Of a stretch of 18,716 nucleotides of DNA, positions 13,695 through 18,716 are shown piece after piece. The DNA is from an uncultured Clostridia bacterium (lineage in GTDB: Bacteria > Bacillota > Clostridia > Lachnospirales > Lachnospiraceae). The stretch lies in assembly GCA_946186175.1 (NCBI GenBank), contig CAMHMG010000024.1, positions 1 to 18,716 of the forward strand. Reading direction: 5' to 3'. The notes under the pieces are model-generated. The model was not told where the DNA came from. It made no database searches and saw only the letters and a list, made by a program, of their open reading frames with translations. Within the stretch, counting starts at the first letter, position 1; each line of letters opens with the position of its first letter. The translations under genes were made by a program, and so were the position numbers.

Positions 13695-13941
13695 ATTTGC
13701 GAGTATTATGTCGATTTTTGTTTCGAAAGTGTTACAAAACCTAAGTATATAGGTAGTTTTAGATAATAAAGCAAAAGAAAATATGTCTTTTTTTATAATA
13801 AAGTTTTGCTCTTTGACAGAATCAACAAATAATTCCAAATTTATTTGTTGAATAATAGTATATCATTTGGAAAATAAATGATGTATCATAACATCATGAT
13901 TGATAGTCAGAATATTATAAAATCCAAGGAGGAAAATTTAA
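13695..13941 (+). promoter_or_regulatory. Dyad-rich upstream region of the sugar ABC ATPase
   Basis: With the terminator just before it, this fills a 345-base gap without genes. It contains a near-WalR box, TGTTTC-N5-TGTTAC (13719-13735, one mismatch), a TTGACA at 13813-13818 with no good -10, and a perfect 10-bp dyad, CAACAAATAA (13823-13832) with TTATTTGTTG (13841-13850). ATCATTT/AAATGAT and ATGATG/CATCAT dyads follow to 13895. AAGGAGGAA lies 8 bases before the start codon. I see no small ORF or recognised RNA. Confidence 0.5.
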
Positions 13942-15054
13942 ATGGCTAGTTTATCGCTCAAAAACATTTACAAGATTTATCCTAATGGTTTTAACGCTGT
14001 TAAGGATTTCAATCTTGAGGTACAGGACAAAGAATTCATAATTTTCGTAGGCCCATCAGGATGTGGTAAGTCTACTACTCTTCGTATGATCGCAGGTCTT
14101 GAAGATATTTCATCAGGCGAGTTATGGATTGGAGATAAGATGGTCAATGATGTTGAGCCTAAGGACAGAGACATCGCAATGGTATTCCAGAGTTACGCTT
14201 TGTATCCACATATGACAGTATATGAGAACATGGCATTTGGTCTTAAGTTAAGAAAGGTACCTAAGGAGAAGATCGATAAACAGGTACACGAGGCAGCAAA
14301 GATTCTTGATATTGAGCATTTGCTTGATCGTAAGCCTAAGGCTTTATCAGGTGGACAGAGACAGCGTGTTGCTATGGGACGTGCTATCGTGCGTGAACCT
14401 AAGGTATTCCTTATGGATGAGCCTTTATCAAACTTGGATGCTAAGCTTAGAGTACAGATGCGTGTTGAGATTTCTAAGTTACATCAGAGATTACAGACAA
14501 CAATTATCTACGTTACACATGACCAGACAGAAGCTATGACACTTGGTACAAGAATCGTAGTTATGAAAGATGGTATTATTCAGCAGGTTGATACACCTCA
14601 GCATTTATATGATAATCCAACTAATATGTTTGTTGCAGGATTCATGGGAATGCCACCTATGAACTTCATTGAGTGTAAGGTAGTTAAGTCTGGTATGGAC
14701 GTACTTCTTATGTTTGGTTCTCATTCAATCAAGCTTCCTGATTCTAAGGCACAGATTTTACTTTCACAGAATTACATTGATAAGGAAGTTGTATTAGGTA
14801 TCCGTCCAGAGGATATTCATGATGAGCAGTTATTCCTTGAGTCATCACCTGAGAGTGTTATTGATGCTAATATCACAATCTATGAGATGCTTGGTGCAGA
14901 GGTTTATTTGTACTTTACAATCGATCAGTTCGATATAACTGCAAGAGTTAACCCTCGTACAACAGCAAGACCTGGTGATTCAGTTCAGTTAGCATTTGAT
15001 CTTTCTAAGATTCATATCTTTGATAAAGAGACAGAGCAGAAGATTTTAGACTAA
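13942..15054 (+). CDS. ugpC: Sugar ABC transporter ATP-binding protein (UgpC/MsmX type)
   Basis: A 370-residue nucleotide-binding subunit of CUT1-type sugar importers. Walker A GPSGCGKST is at 37-45, the Q-loop at Gln 83, the signature LSGGQ at 135-139, Walker B VFLMDEP at 155-161 and the switch His 193. A regulatory MOP/TOBE-type domain (about 240-370) includes GIRPEDIHDE. No permease or solute-binding gene is adjacent, so it probably serves several transporters in trans, as MsmX does in B. subtilis. Codon choice looks different from the neighbours, with frequent AAG, GAG and CGT and few rare codons, as expected for a highly expressed gene. It is monocistronic: it has its own long upstream region and a strong terminator. 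Confidence 0.93.
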   Translation: MASLSLKNIYKIYPNGFNAVKDFNLEVQDKEFIIFVGPSGCGKSTTLRMIAGLEDISSGELWIGDKMVNDVEPKDRDIAMVFQSYALYPHMTVYENMAFGLKLRKVPKEKIDKQVHEAAKILDIEHLLDRKPKALSGGQRQRVAMGRAIVREPKVFLMDEPLSNLDAKLRVQMRVEISKLHQRLQTTIIYVTHDQTEAMTLGTRIVVMKDGIIQQVDTPQHLYDNPTNMFVAGFMGMPPMNFIECKVVKSGMDVLLMFGSHSIKLPDSKAQILLSQNYIDKEVVLGIRPEDIHDEQLFLESSPESVIDANITIYEMLGAEVYLYFTIDQFDITARVNPRTTARPGDSVQLAFDLSKIHIFDKETEQKILD

Positions 15055-15068
15055 TAATAATTAAAAAG

Positions 15069-15108
15069 AAGGCTGTAATTATACAATTAATAATTACGGC
15101 CTTTTTTT
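15069..15108. terminator. Bidirectional terminator between the ABC ATPase and aqpZ
   Basis: AAGGCTGTAATTAT (15069-15082) pairs with ATAATTACGGCCTT (15090-15103), with one wobble, and runs into seven T on the plus strand. On the minus strand the hairpin is followed by TCTTTTT, so it can also end the aqpZ transcript. Confidence 0.92.
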
Positions 15109-15121
15109 ATTAGAATAAGGA

Positions 15122-15826
15122 TTATTTTGCTGATTTGTCAGCACTGTTTAAATAATTGTGAACACATGCAGCTATAGCAGCACCAATAAATGGAGCTATG
15201 ATAAATACCCATACACATGATATAGGATCACTGTTACCATTAATTGCAGCTACGATCGCAGGTCCAAGACTTCTAGCCGGATTGACAGATGTTCCGGTAA
15301 GACCTATTCCAAGAATGTGAATCAGAACTAATGTAAATCCGATTACTACTCCTGCAAATGATCCGTGATTAGATTTTGCATCTGTTACTCCTAAAATTGT
15401 AAGTACGAAGAAAAATGTAAGTACGATTTCTACTACACATCCTGCAGCGGCACTTCCATTAACTCCAGCAAGTCCATTAGAGCCAAATCCTCCTGTCATG
15501 TCTGTAACGTTGCCAAGAGAGAAGATTAAAGCAAGTAATCCTGATCCGGCAAGTGCACCAAGACATTGAGCGATTACATATCCGATAAAGTCAGGAACAC
15601 TCATCCCTCCTGTCATAAGGACACCAAGAGAAACTGCCGGATTGATATGGCAGCCTGAGATGTTACCTACGCAATAAGCCATACCTACAATGGTAAGACC
15701 GAAAGCAAGAGCGGTTAGTAAATAACCTGAGCCGTTAGCAGCATCACAACCAACTAGCATTGCGGTACCACAGCCAAGTGTTACAAGGGCACAGGTACCA
15801 ATGAATTCTGCGACATAATTTTTCAT
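15122..15826 (-). CDS. aqpZ: Aquaporin (AqpZ-like water channel)
   Basis: A 234-residue membrane channel of the MIP family with six membrane helices. The two half-helix signatures are intact: GCHINPAVSLG (NPA at 62-64) and TSVNPARSLGPA (NPA at 182-184, selectivity Arg 188 region). His 170 in LVLIHILGIGLTGTS sits where AqpZ has its selectivity-filter His, which favours a water channel over a glycerol facilitator. The second NPA context is also AqpZ-like. On the minus strand AAGGAGG precedes the start, and a promoter candidate is TTGAAC (complement 15889-15894), 17 bases, TTAAAA. There is no glycerol kinase gene nearby. It is convergent with the ABC ATPase gene. Confidence 0.92.
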   Translation of the reverse strand: MKNYVAEFIGTCALVTLGCGTAMLVGCDAANGSGYLLTALAFGLTIVGMAYCVGNISGCHINPAVSLGVLMTGGMSVPDFIGYVIAQCLGALAGSGLLALIFSLGNVTDMTGGFGSNGLAGVNGSAAAGCVVEIVLTFFFVLTILGVTDAKSNHGSFAGVVIGFTLVLIHILGIGLTGTSVNPARSLGPAIVAAINGNSDPISCVWVFIIAPFIGAAIAACVHNYLNSADKSAK

Positions 15827-15927
15827 GTCATATCCTCCTTGAATATTAAATTTTTTACAGGATAGATTTTAACATGATATGTTGTGGTTGTTCAATACTA
15901 ATATTGTATATGTTGTAGATAATAAAT

Positions 15928-15964
15928 AATCACCATGGATATTGAGTATTAATCCATGATGATT
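15928..15964 (-). terminator. Hairpin downstream of the Tim44-like gene
   Basis: Positions 15928-15940 and 15952-15964 form a 13-position stem with a single G-T type mismatch and an 11-base loop. On the minus strand it is followed by ATTTATTATC, a weak T-tract. It lies 16 bases beyond the Tim44-like stop codon. Confidence 0.65.
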
Positions 15965-15979
15965 ATATTAATATTATAA

Positions 15980-16735
15980 TTACACTTCTTCAACATTATT
16001 AAATGTCCACGCATACAGATTAACGGCAATAATAGGGGTACCGCAATATTCGCATACCTTTGCACCAAGTGATTTAAGTGGGGCGCCACAATTGGGACAG
16101 TTAATTCCAAGAGCGTGATCCAGTTCGTTCTCTACCTTGTTTCTATCTTGTATATATACAAGGTCCACGTTGTAACGTGTCTGGTATTTATATTCCCTGG
16201 ATCCGTCTGTAACGCTGTTGTCGCCTAAGTCTGTTATATAGTGAAAACACTCCAGAGACGACTGGAAAGTAACGATACATCTTCCCTCTGATTTTCTGTA
16301 TTGGGATATTTCGGTTCTGTGTATATGAACCGAATCAAAATGTTCTCTTAAGTTCTTCTCTGTAAAGCTACCTATATAGTCGGTGAGCTTTTGCTTAAGC
16401 TCAGTGCTTCCGTCATTGAGCAGTCCTGCGCTTCCTGCACTAACACCTGCCAGATAGCTTGTAAGTACATTGGTTGCTCTTACCTTCATTTCATTGTAAT
16501 TAAAATCCGGGAAGTCTTCTGAAATCTTTGGAAGCAAAAGGCTGGTCATGGCAGATACGGATTTGGGAGTAGATGCGTATTCTACCTGCATCTCCTTTGC
16601 TGCCTGTCTGATATCTGAAGTGCCAAACAATTCATTTGAAAATTCACGAGCTTGTTGTCTGATATATAAAAAGGCTACAATTCCGATTACCATGATCATT
16701 AATATCAGAAGCAGGATTATAAGTAATATTGCCAT
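15980..16735 (-). CDS. Tim44-like domain membrane protein with C-terminal zinc ribbon
   Basis: A 251-residue protein. One N-terminal membrane segment (2-25) leads to RQQAREF and a helical region at 28-110. An alpha/beta domain of Tim44-like character (about 112-205; LTDYIGSFTEKNLREHFDSVHIHRTEI and CIVTFQSSLECFHYI) follows. A zinc ribbon (Cys 213, 216, 228, 231) and a short tail with NLYAWTFNN complete it. The soluble part should be cytoplasmic. The family assignment is from pattern, not from a search. AAGGAG on the minus strand precedes the ATG. Its neighbour upstream on the same strand is the SPFH/zinc-ribbon gene, separated by 387 bases carrying a terminator and repeats, so the two may be independently transcribed but functionally linked. 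Confidence 0.6.
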   Translation of the reverse strand: MAILLIILLLILMIMVIGIVAFLYIRQQAREFSNELFGTSDIRQAAKEMQVEYASTPKSVSAMTSLLLPKISEDFPDFNYNEMKVRATNVLTSYLAGVSAGSAGLLNDGSTELKQKLTDYIGSFTEKNLREHFDSVHIHRTEISQYRKSEGRCIVTFQSSLECFHYITDLGDNSVTDGSREYKYQTRYNVDLVYIQDRNKVENELDHALGINCPNCGAPLKSLGAKVCEYCGTPIIAVNLYAWTFNNVEEV

Positions 16736-17063
16736 TCGTTCTCCTTATCATCAATATTATATATACGACTATGTTAAGCTCGCCATTCGTCCTACGGACT
16801 CAGGCTTGCTAAGCGCCGCTGTATACAGAAAGTTACCCAATCAGCCATCGCCTTGCGGCTTGGTTAGCTTTGCATACTTCGAACTAAGCACACTAAGGTA
16901 TGCTAAGTTCTCAGGTATCTTGGACTTTCATGGTAAAACAGAACAGCACTAAGGTTCAGTTGCGCTCCTTTAGGAGCTTACTTCACCAAGTGCATCATTT
17001 ATACATGAAAGTAACACTCATCTGCGCTCTCCCGGCTTGATTCGTTGACTTTCATTGTAAAAA
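16736..17063. repeat. Intergenic block of hairpins and dispersed repeats
   Basis: This gene-free block is visibly richer in GC than other spacers. It holds, in order: a nested hairpin with GTCC-tac-GGAC (about 16773-16812), one with GCC-ttgc-GGC (about 16840-16870), a GCATAC/GTATGC dyad, repeat A copy 2 (16934-16981) and repeat A' copy 2 (17016-17061). ACTTTCATG (16924-16932) can pair with CATGAAAGT (17004-17012), which can alternatively pair with ACTTTCAT (17048-17055). I see no transposase, protein-coding gene or target duplication. Confidence 0.7.
16934..16981 (+). repeat. Dispersed repeat family A, copy 2
   Basis: It shares its first 23 bases exactly with 6681-6703 and is near-identical to the end. 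The central hairpin is GCTCC-ttta-GGAGC. This copy is intergenic and lies opposite to the direction of its flanking genes, while copy 1 lies with its genes. That suggests a mobile or palindromic DNA repeat rather than a fixed mRNA element. Confidence 0.88.
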
Positions 17064-17094
17064 TGACTGCGGGATATGTGCTTTCCCGCAGTCA
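17059..17094 (-). terminator. Terminator of the SPFH gene
   Basis: TGACTGCGGG (17064-17073) and CCCGCAGTCA (17085-17094) form a perfect 10-bp stem with an 11-base loop. On the minus strand it is followed by ATTTTT-like sequence (complement of 17059-17063). It lies 28 bases beyond the SPFH stop codon. Confidence 0.85.
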
Positions 17095-17122
17095 CCGTTC
17101 GTATTCTTAGAATATTTGTTTA

Positions 17123-18472
17123 TTATTGTACGTCATTTTCATCGAATACATCGCCGCATTCAGGACAGAATTTCGGAGCATTGTGTGGATCTTCCGGTGT
17201 CCAACCACATTTATCACAGCGATATAATGGTGCTCCTGCAGGTTTCGGTTTGCCGCATTCCTGGCAGAACTTTCCGAGATTAACTGCACCGCATGAACAG
17301 GTCCATCCCTGAGCCGGAGCAGGCTTCGGTTTGCCACAATTAGAGCAGAACTTTGCAGTGTTAGAAGTTCCACATTCACATGTCCATGAATTAGCTGCAG
17401 GTGCGGCTGCCGGAGCAGGTGCACCGCCTGTAGGCTGTGGCGGAGGGGTTTGCTGTTGCTGTTGTCCCATAGCAAATAAGTTGCCGGCATTCATTCCACC
17501 AGCCATATTAGCCATGTTCATGCCTGCAAATGCCATCATAGGACCTGCAGATGTGTTAGATGCAGCAGCCTTCATAGCTTCTGCCTGTGCTCCTGTAAGA
17601 GTGGCAGCAGCCATTGTAGGATCACGCAATACTGCGCTCTTTTGAAGATCCTTGATCATCTGCTCGTCTTCCTCAGATGCTTTGATCGTATTAATACCAA
17701 AAGAAACAATTCTTATACCACGAAGCTCGCCCCATTTTGAAGAAAGCTGTTTGTTAAGTGCTTCTGCAACCTCTAAGGTATGAGCAGGTACTGCACTATA
17801 ACGGATTCCCATAGCTGAAATCTCAGCAAATGCAGGTTGTAGGGCTGTCATAAGTTCTGACTTTAATTGGCTGTCAATCTTATCTCTTGTGTATGTATCA
17901 GGTACATTACCACATACGTTGGTATAGAAGAGGATAGGATCAAATATTTCGTATGAGTATTCACCGTTACAGCGAACAGATATATCAACGTCTAATCCGA
18001 TATTCTGGTCAACAACACGGAAAGGTACAGGCTGAGCTGTTCCGTACTTGTTCCCCATGATTTCCTTAGTGTTAAAGAAATATACTCTCTGATCCTTGCC
18101 GACATCACCGCCGAAGGTGAAACGTCTTCCAATCTGAGCGAAGGTTTTCTTGATGTTCTCACCAAGAGGTCCGTAAAGTAAGCTTGGTTCAGAAGAAGTA
18201 TCATATAAGAATTCTCCTGCTTCAGCACAAATCTCTGCGACCTTACCCTGATCAACAATGATCATACACTGACCTTCGTTGACTGCGATTACGGAACCAT
18301 TGGAAATGATATTGTCATTACCCTTATTAGCTGTTCCGAACTTACCGCTTGTACGATGTTGTCCTTTCTTGACCAATACATTAGTTTCGAGTGAATCACA
18401 GTAGAAGTACTCTTTCCACTGATCAGCCATTACGCCGTTAATGGCGCCGCCAATTGCTTTGATTAATCCCAT
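17123..18472 (-). CDS. SPFH (virion-core-like) protein with three zinc ribbons (YdjI-like)
   Basis: A 449-residue protein. A short amphipathic start (MGLIKAIGGAINGVMADQWKE) leads to an SPFH/band-7-like domain (about 18-270; VNEGQCMIIVDQGKVAEI, PFRVVDQNIGLDVDISVRC). A helical Ala/Met-rich segment (280-345) and a Gln/Pro/Ala-rich linker (336-361) follow. Three zinc ribbons complete it: Cys 365, 367, 376, 379; Cys 392, 394, 403, 406; Cys 419, 422, 436, 439. B. subtilis YdjI is an SPFH protein of this kind that helps bring PspA to the membrane with YdjG and YdjH; the ribbons are an addition common in clostridial versions. There is no signal peptide, so it is cytoplasmic or peripheral to the membrane. 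AAGGAG precedes the start on the minus strand. Confidence 0.82.
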   Translation of the reverse strand: MGLIKAIGGAINGVMADQWKEYFYCDSLETNVLVKKGQHRTSGKFGTANKGNDNIISNGSVIAVNEGQCMIIVDQGKVAEICAEAGEFLYDTSSEPSLLYGPLGENIKKTFAQIGRRFTFGGDVGKDQRVYFFNTKEIMGNKYGTAQPVPFRVVDQNIGLDVDISVRCNGEYSYEIFDPILFYTNVCGNVPDTYTRDKIDSQLKSELMTALQPAFAEISAMGIRYSAVPAHTLEVAEALNKQLSSKWGELRGIRIVSFGINTIKASEEDEQMIKDLQKSAVLRDPTMAAATLTGAQAEAMKAAASNTSAGPMMAFAGMNMANMAGGMNAGNLFAMGQQQQQTPPPQPTGGAPAPAAAPAANSWTCECGTSNTAKFCSNCGKPKPAPAQGWTCSCGAVNLGKFCQECGKPKPAGAPLYRCDKCGWTPEDPHNAPKFCPECGDVFDENDVQ

Positions 18473-18554
18473 AATGTTCTCCTTTTTAAATAAATTATTA
18501 TTGCTAATTCAGATTTAATATATGTGTATATGTTTATAAAAAATACACAAGGTT

Positions 18555-18583
18555 ATTATACATTTTCTGTTGAAAAAAGTCTA
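18555..18583 (-). promoter_or_regulatory. Promoter candidate for the SPFH gene
   Basis: On the minus strand TAGACT (complement 18578-18583), 17 bases, TATAAT (complement 18555-18560), about 80 bases before the SPFH start. Confidence 0.6.
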
Positions 18584-18601
18584 GTATTTACGAACGGTAT
18601 C

Positions 18602-18630
18602 TTTACAATCTTTTATGAATTCGATATAAT
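18602..18630 (+). promoter_or_regulatory. Sigma-A promoter pointing out of the window
   Basis: TTTACA (18602-18607), 17 bases, TATAAT (18625-18630). No start codon with an open frame follows before the window ends, so the gene it drives lies beyond 18716 and has a leader of at least about 75 bases. ACGAAC (18590-18595) and GTTCGT (18646-18651) flank it as inverted repeats. Confidence 0.75.
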
Positions 18631-18716
18631 CGTCTATGAACTAATGTTCGTGAAATTCGGGTTTGTCGAGATGTTTGTCTGACGGACGCACAGTTATGAT
18701 TGGTTAAAGGTTGTGA

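Noticed and set aside
16548..16952. Plus-strand 134-codon frame ending in KTEQH
   Set aside because: It runs antisense through the Tim44-like gene and then into the repeat block, has no ribosome binding site, and shares its last codons with the sigma-like gene only because both lie in repeat A.
16736..17063. Insertion sequence or MITE with ends
   Set aside because: No terminal inverted repeats enclosing the whole block, no target duplication and no transposase remnant were found by eye.

Overview
The window looks like chromosomal DNA of a low-GC, Gram-positive Clostridia, most likely a member of the Lachnospiraceae. The evidence is AT-rich intergenic DNA, strong AGGAGG-type ribosome binding sites, consensus sigma-A promoters, Rho-independent terminators, and protein families typical of gut Clostridia: secreted CAP and NlpC/P60 proteins with E/T-rich linkers, LuxS, zinc-ribbon membrane proteins and an orphan sugar-ABC ATPase. 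I see no rRNA, tRNA, CRISPR array, phage gene or complete insertion sequence.

Layout. 1-827: a strong terminator-like hairpin with a possible alternative pairing, then pnuC. 927-2273: a secreted CAP-domain protein with an unusual periodic cysteine region. 2492-5027: a coupled pair, a double zinc-ribbon polytopic membrane protein and a TPM-domain protein with a poly-Gly tail. 5132-9507: a same-strand run of a methyltransferase, a sigma-70-like protein lacking region 4, a VanRS-type two-component pair and mtnN. 9508-10196: a structured leader and luxS. 10277-11225: a WalR-type box, a promoter and a Big_2 plus NlpC/P60 hydrolase. 11260-11988 (-): an SDR reductase. 12021-12109: a 16-bp perfect inverted repeat. 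12259-13596: a LytR_C-domain membrane protein and a degenerate WecG/TagA-like protein. 13942-15054: a UgpC/MsmX-type ATPase. Minus-strand genes follow: aqpZ (15122-15826), a Tim44-like zinc-ribbon membrane protein (15980-16735) and an SPFH protein with three zinc ribbons (17123-18472). A consensus promoter at 18602-18630 points out of the window.

How the genes fit together. Two loci appear to make one theme. The zinc-ribbon/TM protein, the TPM protein and the SPFH/zinc-ribbon protein match by architecture the YdjG, YdjH and YdjI partners of PspA in Bacillus subtilis. Here they are split over two loci, have no pspA in the window, and come with an extra Tim44-like zinc-ribbon protein. This is my best candidate for a variant membrane-stress system. 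mtnN and luxS form the two-step S-adenosylhomocysteine recycling route that also makes the AI-2 precursor. The CAP protein, NlpC/P60 protein, LytR_C protein and TagA-like protein are envelope functions.

Two families of short dispersed repeats are visible at gene boundaries. Family A is at 6681-6729 and 16934-16981, with a related module at 10200-10245 and 17016-17061. Family B is at 5066-5102 and 9543-9580. One family A copy supplies the last codons of the sigma-like gene.
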